Source of the DNA: Deltaproteobacteria bacterium
GTDB lineage: Bacteria > Desulfobacterota > Syntrophia > Syntrophales > UBA2210
Reading direction: 5' to 3'
DNA: 64,000 nt
Assembly (NCBI GenBank): GCA_016933965.1
Contig: JAFGTS010000006.1
Span: 1-64,000 of the forward strand
Part shown: in pieces, positions 55,802-64,000 of the stretch
Layout: every line of letters starts with the position of its first letter
Position numbering within the stretch: the first letter of the stretch is position 1
Position numbers and translations under genes: made by a program
The notes under the pieces: model-generated
What the model was told of the DNA's origin: nothing
Databases searched by the model: none
What the model saw: the letters and a program-made list of their open reading frames with translations, nothing else

Positions 55802-57535
55802 ATGCGCGTCAAACTGGCACATACAGCGGGATTCTGCATGGGCGTGAAGAGGGCCGTTGATATCGCCCTCGATATGGCCCAGCGGGGCGGGGAAGAGAAG
55901 ATATATACCTACGGTCCCCTGATCCACAATCCGCAGACCATAGAGATCCTCGAATCACGGGGGGTCATTCCGCTGACCGATGTCAACGGGGTTCAGGACG
56001 GGCTCGTCATTATCCGGGCGCACGGGATATCCCCCGAAGACCGCGAGAAGATCAGGCGCAAGGGAATTGCCATCGTGGACGCCACCTGTCCCAAGGTGGC
56101 ACGGGTCCAGGCGATCATCAAGAAGCACAGCGGCAGCGGCTATACGGTGCTCATCGCCGGCGACCGGACCCACCCCGAGGTTATCGGTCTGCTCGGCTAC
56201 GCGTCTGACCGCGGCATCGTGGTGGGCGGTCCCGATGAGATCGCCTCGCTGCCGCCCCTCGAAAAGGTCTGCCTGGTGACGCAGACAACGCTGAATTCCG
56301 CCGTTTTTGAATCGATCGTCACCGCCGTCAGGGAAAAATATCCCGGCGCCGTCATATTCAACACCATCTGCGATTCCACGGAGCGCCGCCAGACCGAGAT
56401 CAGGAACATGGCGACCGAGATGGACGCGATCATCATCGTGGGAGGGAAGAACAGTGCCAATACCCGCCAGCTTGCCGCCATATCGCGGAAACTGGGGGCC
56501 CCGACCTTCCATGTCGAAACGGCCGCCGAACTGGAGGCCCTGGACCTCGGCGGGTATGAGAAGATAGGTGTCTCCGCCGGCGCGTCGACGCCGAACTGGA
56601 TCACCGACGGTGTCATAGATTATCTGACGCATTACCGGGAAGGATCGAGCCGGTTCGGATTGTCACGCCTTTATCGTTTCTGGTCGTTTCTGGTCCGCAC
56701 CGACCTGTATTCGGCGATCGGCGCCGGCTTTCTCTCGGCGGCGAGCATGATCCTCCAGGGACTGGCCCTCAGCGTTCTCCCCATCCTTATCGCGTCTTTT
56801 TACGTCTATGCCGTGCACGTCATCAACCGCCTGCGGAGCAGAAATATCGCGCGGCTCATGGGCAGCTACCGCAAGGAACTTTACAGCCGGCATACGAACC
56901 TCCAGTACGCCCTCGCCCTCGTCTGCCTGGCGGTGGCCCTGGTCCTTTCCTTCCTGGCGGGACCGGCCCCCTTCGTCATTCTCCTTGTTCTCTCCGTGTT
57001 CGGCGTCCTTTACAACATCAGGATCTTTCCCTGGCGCCGGCGGGTGGACCGCCTGGCGGATATCCCCGGAACGAAAAGCCTCTTTGTCGCGCTGGCGTGG
57101 GCCGCCGCAACGGCACTTCTTCCCCCGGCGGGTGCCGGCGGGTTCTTCGAACCGGCGGCGGTCATGGCCTTTCTGTTCGTCTTTACACTTGTGTTTGTAA
57201 AGTCGGCGCTCTCGGACATGATGGATATTCAGAGTGACCGGCTTGTCGGAGAAGAGACGCTCCCCGTCGTCCTGGGTGAGGCGGGGACGAAAAAACTGCT
57301 CAAGGTCATGTCCCTTGCCATGGGGCTTCTGCTCGTGGCGGGTTACCTGGCGGGATGGGGTGCCGGCGTTGCACCGGTGCTTCTGCTGCCCATATTTTAT
57401 GTGTGGATTTGTTTCCGGGTTTGTGATAAAAGAGCCCGATTTTCAAGCATTATGCTGGAAGGGCTTCTGGGGGCGAATTACATAATCGCCGGACTCGTTG
57501 CGGGGCTGTGGTTTATGATCATCACCCGTTTTTAA
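55802..57535 (+). CDS. ispH: IspH fused to a UbiA-like membrane domain
   Basis: Residues 1-280 are a full IspH (HMB-PP reductase, last MEP-pathway step): Cys12 (GFCMGVKRAV), Cys96 (DATCPK) and Cys190 (NTICDS) for the [4Fe-4S] cluster, and THPEV with Glu126. Residues 290-577 form about seven to eight membrane helices of the UbiA prenyltransferase type. The second UbiA motif is present (DMMDIQSDRLVGEETLPV, ~472-489), but at the first motif position the sequence is NRLRSRN (342-348), without the Asp residues. The fusion would tether IPP/DMAPP production to the membrane. There is no stop or frameshift between the domains. Confidence 0.9.
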   Translation: MRVKLAHTAGFCMGVKRAVDIALDMAQRGGEEKIYTYGPLIHNPQTIEILESRGVIPLTDVNGVQDGLVIIRAHGISPEDREKIRRKGIAIVDATCPKVARVQAIIKKHSGSGYTVLIAGDRTHPEVIGLLGYASDRGIVVGGPDEIASLPPLEKVCLVTQTTLNSAVFESIVTAVREKYPGAVIFNTICDSTERRQTEIRNMATEMDAIIIVGGKNSANTRQLAAISRKLGAPTFHVETAAELEALDLGGYEKIGVSAGASTPNWITDGVIDYLTHYREGSSRFGLSRLYRFWSFLVRTDLYSAIGAGFLSAASMILQGLALSVLPILIASFYVYAVHVINRLRSRNIARLMGSYRKELYSRHTNLQYALALVCLAVALVLSFLAGPAPFVILLVLSVFGVLYNIRIFPWRRRVDRLADIPGTKSLFVALAWAAATALLPPAGAGGFFEPAAVMAFLFVFTLVFVKSALSDMMDIQSDRLVGEETLPVVLGEAGTKKLLKVMSLAMGLLLVAGYLAGWGAGVAPVLLLPIFYVWICFRVCDKRARFSSIMLEGLLGANYIIAGLVAGLWFMIITRF

Positions 57536-57560
57536 CGGTGTAAATGCCGGGAGGGGCAAT

Positions 57561-58148
57561 ATGAAACAAATACTGAAAACAATGCTGATCGTTCTGTGTG
57601 TTCTCCTGGTCGGGGCCTGCGGCGGACTACGGTATTCGCAGCTCGCGCCGGACCTCGAGAATTTTCATCCCACGCGGATCGCGGTTCTTCCCGTTGACGC
57701 CGGGGCCTATGGCGAGGCATCCGGGACGGCGGACGCGATCCTGGTGCAGGCACTGATCGATACCCAGTGGTTTGCCACGGTTGTGCCGGTCGAGACCGTT
57801 CAGACCCAGATAGCAACGAATGAGACCTTCCGGGACATGCTGGTTGATTACCTGTCAAAACTGGACAAGGTCAATTATTCCGATCCGGTCCTCAGCGGGA
57901 AGATCGGAGAGACCCTGGGCGTCGACGCGTTTTTGGTGGTCACCGTCGATTTCTGGAACTTTACGATGGAAGACGATGACAAGGTGGCAAAGGTCGGGTT
58001 CAGCCTGAAGCTGGTGGAATCGCCGACGGGGCGGGTTGTCTGGAAGGCCGGTCATCACGAAGTCGAAGATTACTGGATAGTAAAACCGGACCTTGCCGAA
58101 GTCGCCGTTGAACTGGCTGAAATGATTATCAAAGAAATGCCGCATTGA
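57561..58148 (+). CDS. Lipoprotein, CsgG/LpoB-like layout
   Basis: A 195-residue predicted lipoprotein (lipobox LVGAC near residue 21). After a short linker the mature part has RIAVLPVDAG, then alternating helices and strands with a central LGVDAFLVVTVDFW and VGFSLKLVESPTGRVVWKA, a layout seen in CsgG/LpoB-type and GNA1162-type outer-membrane lipoproteins. It resembles the lipoprotein at 43361 in order of elements but lacks its Cys cluster. GGGAGGGG precedes the ATG. Function unknown. Confidence 0.75.
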   Translation: MKQILKTMLIVLCVLLVGACGGLRYSQLAPDLENFHPTRIAVLPVDAGAYGEASGTADAILVQALIDTQWFATVVPVETVQTQIATNETFRDMLVDYLSKLDKVNYSDPVLSGKIGETLGVDAFLVVTVDFWNFTMEDDDKVAKVGFSLKLVESPTGRVVWKAGHHEVEDYWIVKPDLAEVAVELAEMIIKEMPH

Positions 58149-58271
58149 AGCGGCAGTTGAGAGGGACCGGAAAACGGGGAACGAACGAGCGGATACCGAG
58201 TGCTCCGGCGATGCCGGCATCGATACCGTCAAAGGGAGGGAGCAGTAACGGAGTCTTGTTGAAATTCTTGA

Positions 58272-58463
<192 letters not shown>

Positions 58464-58579
58464 GAGCGACACCGGATCCGAATCCCCTGTACAGCAAGAG
58501 GGTCCCTGTACCCCCGTTTCCCTGCCTGCCTCGATAATACTGTTTCCCCGCGTATCCAGGAGCGTCCGGGTTGCCGCCT

Positions 58580-59215
58580 ATGAGTGTGTTCATTGCCTTT
58601 GAAGGAATTGAAGGTTGCGGAAAGACCACACAGGTCGGAAAGGCGGCGGATTATCTGACGAAGAGGGGCATCCCCTTCCTGTGCACCGTTGAGCCGGGTG
58701 GAACCGGGGTCGGCGAGGAACTGCGAAACATCCTTCTGAACAAGGTATCCCTCCGCATCCACCAGATGACGGAACTGTTCCTCTTCGCGGCGGACCGGAT
58801 ACAGCACGTTGAGGAGGTCATACTTCCGGCCCTGCGATCGGGAACGGTGGTTCTCTGTGACCGGTTCGCCGATGCCACCGTCGCGTACCAGGGTTATGGA
58901 CGGGAACTGGATATCGACGTTGTGCGGGCCGTGAACCGCTGGGCGTCGGGGTCCGCCACACCGGACATGACGATCCTGATAGACCTTCCGGTGGAGGTGG
59001 GGCTTGAGCGGGCGAAAAACCGCTCGGTACGGCTGGAAACGCCTGATGACCGGTTCGAGCGAGAACGCGTGGAGTTTCACCGCCGGGTCAGGGCGGGGTA
59101 TCTCCGGCTTGCCGGGGAGGAGCCCGACCGGTTCCGCCTGATCGACGGAACCCGGGGTATCGATGCCATTCACGAAGAGATTCGCGGCCATATCGCACGG
59201 CTGCTTGCCCGGTGA
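58580..59215 (+). CDS. tmk: Thymidylate kinase
   Basis: Tmk phosphorylates dTMP to dTDP. Motifs are the P-loop FEGIEGCGKTTQ, EPGGTGVGEELR, and CDRFADATVAYQGYGRELD (DRX). The 211-residue length is normal. ATG at 58580 is used; an in-frame TTG lies 9 nt upstream. It is followed almost directly by holB, the common tmk-holB-ricT arrangement. Confidence 0.95.
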   Translation: MSVFIAFEGIEGCGKTTQVGKAADYLTKRGIPFLCTVEPGGTGVGEELRNILLNKVSLRIHQMTELFLFAADRIQHVEEVILPALRSGTVVLCDRFADATVAYQGYGRELDIDVVRAVNRWASGSATPDMTILIDLPVEVGLERAKNRSVRLETPDDRFERERVEFHRRVRAGYLRLAGEEPDRFRLIDGTRGIDAIHEEIRGHIARLLAR

Positions 59216-59219
59216 AACC

Positions 59220-60197
59220 ATGTCGTTCCAGGATATATACGGACAGGAAATACCCATCGCAATACTACGGAATTCCCTTCGCCGCGGGCGGGTGCCCCAC
59301 GCCTACCTCTTTCACGGCATGGACGGTGTGGGAAAACGAACCACCGCCCGGGTCCTGGCCAAGGCACTGAACTGCCGGGAACGAACCGACGATTCCTGCG
59401 ATCACTGTCCCTCCTGCCTGAAGATAGACCACGGCAACCACCCCGACATCGTTTTCATGGAACCCGACGGGGTATTCATCAAGATCGAAATGGTCCGGGA
59501 CCTGCGGAGCCAGATCAAGTACCGGCCCTTTGAAGGGCGGGTCCGGGTATTCATCATTGACGAGGCCGACAGGATGAACGCACCCGCCGCCAACGCCCTT
59601 TTAAAGACCCTTGAAGAACCCTCGGTCTCGAACGTCATTATCCTGCTGACGGCGAACCTGCACGATCTGAACCAGACGATCCGGTCACGGTGCCAGAAGA
59701 TCCGATTCAATCCGATCCGTACCGACGTGGTGGCGTCGTTTCTCAAGGAGAAACGGTCCGTTGCCGACGATGAGGCCGATGAACTGGCATCGGCGTCATG
59801 GGGCAGTATCGGCGCCGCCATCGCCATGGAACAGGGGGAACGGCGGGCCCTGAAGACGGAGCTGATAGAGATACTCCTTGCCGCCCGGAGCGACAGGACC
59901 CCAAGATCAATGGTCATGCTCTCAGGAAATCTTGACGCGGACAAAAAGTCGCTCCCCGAGAAACTGGATATCCTGCGGAGTTGGTACCGCGATGTCCTGG
60001 TATACAGCGAGACGGGCAGCCGTGAAGGTCTGCTCCACCGCGACCTGGCCGATGCAACGAAACAGATGGCCGAGGATATGACGACCCGGCGCATCCTGGA
60101 GAACATCGAAACCGTCGGCCGGGCCTGCCGTGCCATCGCCCAGAATGCCAATAAACAGTTGACTTTGGAGTCGATGGTGTTTAAGCTTCTCCGGTAA
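59220..60197 (+). CDS. holB: DNA polymerase III subunit delta'
   Basis: This is the clamp-loader delta' subunit of 325 residues, AAA+ fold. It has GMDGVGKRTTAR (P-loop form), a zinc-binding CDHCPSC and DEADRMNAPAANALLKTLEEP (Walker B, sensor-1 region). In true delta' subunits ATPase activity is often absent; here the P-loop Lys is kept. The start follows the tmk stop by 2 nt. The C-terminal collar domain is typical. Confidence 0.92.
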   Translation: MSFQDIYGQEIPIAILRNSLRRGRVPHAYLFHGMDGVGKRTTARVLAKALNCRERTDDSCDHCPSCLKIDHGNHPDIVFMEPDGVFIKIEMVRDLRSQIKYRPFEGRVRVFIIDEADRMNAPAANALLKTLEEPSVSNVIILLTANLHDLNQTIRSRCQKIRFNPIRTDVVASFLKEKRSVADDEADELASASWGSIGAAIAMEQGERRALKTELIEILLAARSDRTPRSMVMLSGNLDADKKSLPEKLDILRSWYRDVLVYSETGSREGLLHRDLADATKQMAEDMTTRRILENIETVGRACRAIAQNANKQLTLESMVFKLLR

Positions 60198-60234
60198 AAA
60201 TGAAGGGGCCTCGGCCCCTGAAAGTTTGTATTGA

Positions 60235-61056
60235 ATGGATAATAGCACCGAACAGACGATCAGCATCGTCGGCGTTAGGTTCAAGGACAGGGGAAAGGTC
60301 TATACCTTCGCGGCCGGTGAACTTCAGCTGAAAAAGGATGATTTTGTGGTCGTCCACGCTGAGGACCGTCTCGCCGTCGGCACGGTCGTGACGGATGTCA
60401 TGGTCCTTCCCGACGGGAAACTGCCGGAAAATCTGAAAAAGGTCGAACGGAAAGCGACCGGTGACGATTTGAAAGCCTACGAATCGAACAAGGGACTCGA
60501 AGCGGAGGCCTTTAATTTCTGCGGCGAGCGGATAGAAAAACGGAATCTCCCCATGAAGCTCGTTGATGTGGAATGCCTCCTGGATCGGAGCAAGGTCATC
60601 TTTTTCTTCGTCGCCGACAACCGGGTCGACTTCCGGGAACTGGTAAAGGACCTGGTCCAGAAATACAAGACCAGGATAGAACTGCGACAGATCTGGGTGC
60701 GGAGCGAAGCCCGCCTCTGCGGGGGGATCGGTATTTGCGGCCGTGAGCTCTGCTGCGCGAGTTTCCTCAACACCTTTGCCCCGGTGTCGATAAAGATGGC
60801 CAAGGAACAGAACATGCTGCTCAATCCCGAAAAGATATCGGGACTCTGTGGTCGGCTCATGTGCTGCCTGGCCTTTGAGAATGACATCTATACGAAAGTA
60901 AAGAAAAGAATGCCCAAATGCGGCAAGAACATAGAAACGCCGGCGGGGAAGGGCAAGGTGGTCCGGCAGAACGTTCTCGAGGAAAAGATCTGTGTCTACC
61001 TTGAAGAGGGAAAGGAAATAGAGATCAGCATCGACGAATACCGGAAGTATAACTGA
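60235..61056 (+). CDS. ricT: PSP1-domain protein RicT (YaaT)
   Basis: RicT (YaaT) is a PSP1-domain protein that, in Bacillus, forms a Fe-S-containing complex affecting RNase Y and phosphorelay. The 273-residue sequence has the diagnostic Cys-rich segment CGGIGICGRELCC followed by CGRLMCCLAFE and a KKRMPK...ETPAGKGKVV region. It follows holB as in many bacteria; a GC hairpin (GGGGCC-TC-GGCCCC, 60205-60218) lies between them. What it does outside Firmicutes is not established. Confidence 0.93.
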   Translation: MDNSTEQTISIVGVRFKDRGKVYTFAAGELQLKKDDFVVVHAEDRLAVGTVVTDVMVLPDGKLPENLKKVERKATGDDLKAYESNKGLEAEAFNFCGERIEKRNLPMKLVDVECLLDRSKVIFFFVADNRVDFRELVKDLVQKYKTRIELRQIWVRSEARLCGGIGICGRELCCASFLNTFAPVSIKMAKEQNMLLNPEKISGLCGRLMCCLAFENDIYTKVKKRMPKCGKNIETPAGKGKVVRQNVLEEKICVYLEEGKEIEISIDEYRKYN

Positions 61057-61113
61057 ACCGCCGGTGACCGGCAGAGACGGAACAGAGAGCGGAAGGCAAC
61101 AGGAGCAGCATTC

Positions 61114-63006
61114 ATGGACAAAAGTTTTTATGTAACGACGCCCATATATTACGTGAACGCGTCACCCCATATCGGGCATGCATATACGACCATTGTGGCC
61201 GACGTCATGGCCCGGTTCCACCGGCTTGCGGGGTATCAAACATATTTCCTGACGGGCACCGACGAGCACGGCGACAAGGTGGCCGAGGCGGCCCGGGAAG
61301 CGGGGGAAACGCCCCAGTCTTATACGGACCGCATCAGCGCCCTCTTCAGGGACCTCTGGCCGGAGCTACGGATCACCAACGATTTCTTCATCAGGACCAC
61401 CGACGCGCAGCACATAGAGGTTGTGCGGTCGATCCTGCAGAAGGTCTATGACGCCGGCGATATCTATTTCGGTGAATACGAGGGCTTTTACTGTGTCGGC
61501 TGCGAGCGGTTCTACCGTGAATCGGAACTGGTCGACGGCAAGTGCCCCGACCACCTGACGGAGCCCGAGTACCGCCAGGAAAGCAATTACTTTTTCAGGA
61601 TGAGCAAATACCAGGACTGGCTCATCGGTCATATCAGGGACAATCCCGATTTCATCAGGCCCGAGCGGTACCGGAACGAGGCCCTGGCCTTTCTCCGGGA
61701 GCCCCTCGAAGACCTGTGCATCTCGCGGCCCAAGACGCGGCTGACCTGGGGGATCACCCTTCCCTTCGATGAAAATTACGTTACCTATGTCTGGTTCGAC
61801 GCGCTCATAAACTATCTCACCGGCGTGGGGTACCCCGACGGGGAAACCTACCGGACCTTCTGGCCCGCGGTACAGCACCTTATCGCGAAGGATATCCTGA
61901 AACCGCACGGCATTTACTGGCCCACCATGCTGAAGGCCGCCGGCGTTGAACCCTACCGGAATCTCGATGTTCACGGGTACTGGAACATCGAGCACGGGAA
62001 GATGTCAAAAAGTCATGGAACGGTGGTCAAACCCCTGGACCTCAAGGACAAATACGGTCTCGATCCTTTCCGGTACTACCTTATGCGGGACATGGTGTTC
62101 GGGCTGGATGCCGCTTTCAGCGAGGAAGGCATGGTGCAGCGGCTTAACTCGGACCTGGCCAACGACCTGGGCAACTTGGTGAGCCGGTCGCTCTCCATGG
62201 CCGACAAGTACTGTCAGGGAAAGGTCCCTGATGCGGGGCATGCCGAAGGCGGGGATACGGCCCTCATCGAGCGGGGCGAATCCCTTATCGACGAGGTGAC
62301 CGGTTCCTTTTCGACCCTGCAGTTTCACAAGGCGCTGATATCGGTCTGGGATTTCATCAACATGACCAATAAATACATCGTGGAGCAGGAGCCGTGGCTG
62401 CTGGCCAAGGACGAATCCCGACGCGGGCGTCTCGAAGCCGTTATGTACAACATTCTCGAAGCCCTGCGGATCATCGCCGTGATCCTTTCTCCCTTCATGC
62501 CCGGGACCGCCGAGGAGATGCTGCGCCGTCTGGGCATATCAGAACAGCAGGATTTCTCCCATGTCAGGACCTGGGGTGGCCTCCGGGCGGGCAGCGAACT
62601 GGTCCGGGGTGAGTCCCTTTTCCCACGGGTCGTCTTTGAAAAGGCCGAAGAGGCCGCGGCGCCGAGGTTGACGGACGTGAAAAAAGAAGTAACCTTCAAT
62701 GACTTCGAAAAACTGGACATCCGGGTCGCCGAGATCCTGGAGGCCGAGATGGTCCCCAAGTCGAACAAGCTCGTCAAAATGAAGATCAATGTGGGTGAGG
62801 AACGGATCATCGTTGCCGGCATGGGCAACGATTACACCCCCGGGGAACTGGTGGGGAAAAAGATCGCCGTCGTGGTCAACCTGAAACCCACAAAGCTCAT
62901 GGGAGTTGAATCGCGGGGCATGCTCCTTGCCGCGGAGACCGACGACAACGGTTACACCCTCGTCACCTTCGACGGGGACGCGAAGGTAGGGGCAAAGGTC
63001 CAGTGA
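61114..63006 (+). CDS. metG: Methionyl-tRNA synthetase with C-terminal tRNA-binding domain
   Basis: MetG charges initiator and elongator tRNA-Met. HIGH is ASPHIGHAY (residues 16-24), a zinc-binding CVGC...C..H knuckle begins near 128, and KMSKS is at 297-301. From about residue 527 the C-terminal EMAP/Trbp111-like domain (FEKLDIRVAEILEAEMVPKSNKL split) is fused, giving the 630-residue dimeric form. GGAAGGC and AGGAGC lie upstream of the ATG. It ends the tmk-holB-ricT-metG run. Confidence 0.97.
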   Translation: MDKSFYVTTPIYYVNASPHIGHAYTTIVADVMARFHRLAGYQTYFLTGTDEHGDKVAEAAREAGETPQSYTDRISALFRDLWPELRITNDFFIRTTDAQHIEVVRSILQKVYDAGDIYFGEYEGFYCVGCERFYRESELVDGKCPDHLTEPEYRQESNYFFRMSKYQDWLIGHIRDNPDFIRPERYRNEALAFLREPLEDLCISRPKTRLTWGITLPFDENYVTYVWFDALINYLTGVGYPDGETYRTFWPAVQHLIAKDILKPHGIYWPTMLKAAGVEPYRNLDVHGYWNIEHGKMSKSHGTVVKPLDLKDKYGLDPFRYYLMRDMVFGLDAAFSEEGMVQRLNSDLANDLGNLVSRSLSMADKYCQGKVPDAGHAEGGDTALIERGESLIDEVTGSFSTLQFHKALISVWDFINMTNKYIVEQEPWLLAKDESRRGRLEAVMYNILEALRIIAVILSPFMPGTAEEMLRRLGISEQQDFSHVRTWGGLRAGSELVRGESLFPRVVFEKAEEAAAPRLTDVKKEVTFNDFEKLDIRVAEILEAEMVPKSNKLVKMKINVGEERIIVAGMGNDYTPGELVGKKIAVVVNLKPTKLMGVESRGMLLAAETDDNGYTLVTFDGDAKVGAKVQ

Positions 63007-63009
63007 CAG

Positions 63010-63050
63010 GACTCGTTATTCGCAAATCGTGATTCGTGATACGTAATTCG
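63010..63050. repeat. Degenerate heptanucleotide array after metG
   Basis: Seven-mers of the GATTCGT/AATTCGT type start at the metG stop and end at the bidirectional terminator. Confidence 0.55.
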
Positions 63051-63117
63051 TTTTTGTAGTATGCCGATTTATCGGCGTTTTTGAAAAGCACCCGATGAAT
63101 CGGGCAACTACAAAAAA
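63051..63117. terminator. Bidirectional terminator between metG and the kinase/BON gene
   Basis: The outer arms TTTTTGTAGT (63051-63060) and ACTACAAAAA (63107-63116) enclose two GC hairpins. The first (GCCGAT-TT-ATCGGC, then GTTTTTG) serves the + strand; the second (CCCGATGAATCGGG), read on the minus strand, is followed by GTGCTTTT. This suits two convergent genes. Confidence 0.75.
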
Positions 63118-63151
63118 CAGATCACGGTTCACGAGTTTCCTTTCCCGGATC

Positions 63152-63207
63152 ACGATGTTCGAATCCCGATTTACGAATCCCGAATCCCGAATCCCGTTTC
63201 CCGAATC
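63152..63207. repeat. Heptanucleotide array (CGAATCC units)
   Basis: Five CGAATCC-type 7-mers are seen, the clearest array of the second unit. It lies at the 3' end of the minus-strand kinase/BON gene. Confidence 0.65.
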
Positions 63208-63227
63208 GCACTCAGGCACTGCTTTTC

Positions 63228-64000
63228 CTAAATGTCATGTATCTTCTCGTAGGCCAGGTCGACCTTCACGTCACGGACACCCGGAACGGCCTTGACGGCG
63301 TTGACGAGTTTCTCCTCCGGTTCGAGGGGGTTGATGATCCCCGTGATGACGACGATTCCCTGTTCCGGTACGTCGACATGAATATCCCCGGGGTTGAGGG
63401 CGTTCTTCAGGATCGCTGTTTCCGCCTGTTTCTGCAAGGCCCGCCGCTCGATCTCATCCATCATGGTGATACTGCACACGCCGGCCTGTTCCGATTCGCG
63501 GGCCTCCATGATGATGTCGGCGCACCCTTCGATCCCCAGCTTGTCACGGTTGACGATCAGGTCGTACAGTGAAGGGTTTTCCCACTCCATGTGGAAGGCG
63601 TACTGCATGAAATGCCTGCGGTCCCGGTCGCTCTTCTGGATCAGCTTCTTTGCCGTTTCCTCACTGATGCCCTGTGTGGTCCGTAACAGCTCGATGCGTC
63701 CAGTCTCGGACGCGTAGACACGTACATGGAGGGCACAGCCGAAGTCCCTCAGAAGAAAGGGGGCTCCGTGCCCGAGGATGATGGCGTTATCCTTGCCGGA
63801 TACGCGGTAGACAACGGCTTCCATGATATCCAGGTAGATCCGGGGTTTCGTGCTGACAAGCCGGTTGAGAAGACCGGGTGCCGTTTCATTGAGGCTTTGT
63901 AATTCCTCGGAGGAAATCCCCATCGCCACGGCCTCTTCCTGAAGCCGGCGGTCGTCATAAATGGTGAATCCGAGACGCTCCTGGATGATCCTCGCGATGG
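63228..64000 (-). CDS. Cytidylate kinase-like protein fused to a BON domain (partial)
   Basis: The gene runs off the window end: the frame is open through 64000 with no stop, and codons upstream of the internal GTG at 63929 (encoding IARIIQERLGFTIYDDRR) continue the family sequence. The N-terminal part is of the cytidylate-kinase-like family, with DRDRRHFM and the LGHGAPFLL segment; the P-loop end lies outside the window. The C-terminal 70 residues (DIHVDVPEQGIVVITGIINP...VPGVRDVKVDL) form a BON domain, usually a lipid-binding module of periplasmic proteins. A kinase plus BON combination is unusual, and its role is unknown. Confidence 0.8.
   Translation of the reverse strand, partial: IARIIQERLGFTIYDDRRLQEEAVAMGISSEELQSLNETAPGLLNRLVSTKPRIYLDIMEAVVYRVSGKDNAIILGHGAPFLLRDFGCALHVRVYASETGRIELLRTTQGISEETAKKLIQKSDRDRRHFMQYAFHMEWENPSLYDLIVNRDKLGIEGCADIIMEARESEQAGVCSITMMDEIERRALQKQAETAILKNALNPGDIHVDVPEQGIVVITGIINPLEPEEKLVNAVKAVPGVRDVKVDLAYEKIHDI

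Noticed and set aside
63160-63185. GTTCGAATCCC resembling a tRNA T-arm
   Set aside because: It is part of the CGAATCC heptanucleotide array; no acceptor, D- or anticodon stems can be formed around it.

Overview
The window is a roughly 57% GC chromosomal segment from an anaerobic bacterium, most likely a syntrophic or fermentative member of the Desulfobacterota (Syntrophales-like). The evidence is the gene mix: a four-subunit pyruvate:ferredoxin oxidoreductase, AMP-forming acetyl-CoA synthetase, EtfBA with a membrane Fe-S/heme oxidoreductase (EMO/DUF224 type), a complete short-chain beta-oxidation set, several acyl-CoA ligases, archaeal-type phosphoglycerate mutase, and a TRAP transporter. There is no rRNA, tRNA, CRISPR array, prophage or intact insertion sequence. 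The assignment to Syntrophales is inference from gene content.

Layout. 0.2-3.2 kb (-): porGDAB behind a long leader that folds like a transcription-attenuating riboswitch. 3.5-4.4 kb (+): an atypical SDR protein. 4.4-8.8 kb (-): hflX, a beta-barrel outer-membrane protein and a SHOCT lipoprotein. 9.1-10.4 kb (+): a second porin. 11-17.3 kb (+): acs, etfBA and the membrane Fe-S oxidoreductase. 17.4-22 kb (+): a stand-alone YcaO protein, an acyl-CoA ligase, an alpha/beta hydrolase and a flavodoxin. 22.1-29.3 kb (-): apgM, then the operon thiolase-hbd-crt-acyl-CoA dehydrogenase preceded by a palindromic operator, and a motif-degenerate acyl-CoA ligase. 29.5-36.9 kb (+): folD, an MBL-fold hydrolase, groESL, ileS-lspA. 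37-41.2 kb (-): a 3D-domain lipoprotein, dctMQP and a small membrane protein. 41.4-45.3 kb (+): hisI-hisG-hisB-(lipoprotein)-hisA-HIT. 45.4-49.6 kb (+): yqeY-dnaG-rpoD. 49.7-50.1 kb (-): ridA. 50.5-63 kb (+): xseA-xseB-ispA-dxs-tlyA-ispH(UbiA fusion), a lipoprotein, a ferredoxin, tmk-holB-ricT-metG. 63.2-64 kb (-): a partial kinase/BON-domain protein running off the end.

How it works together. Acyl-CoA ligases feed the beta-oxidation operon. Electrons from the acyl-CoA dehydrogenase would pass to EtfBA and then to the membrane oxidoreductase and the quinone pool. Acetyl-CoA is exchanged with acetate by Acs and with pyruvate by Por. The rest is housekeeping: replication, isoprenoid and histidine synthesis, aminoacylation and chaperonins.

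Most notable: (1) the por leader, whose terminator arm is complementary over 11 nt to an upstream segment that is itself locked in an aptamer-like fold; (2) a dnaG-linked sigma-70 with an eroded -35-recognition helix although TTGACA promoters are present nearby; (3) an IspH-UbiA-like fusion lacking the first Asp motif; (4) an acyl-CoA ligase that has lost several signature residues and its C-terminal lysine; (5) a stand-alone YcaO; (6) families of intergenic repeats: heptanucleotide arrays mostly at gene 3' ends, a MITE-like element with matching terminal inverted repeats, and a long palindromic element with remnants.
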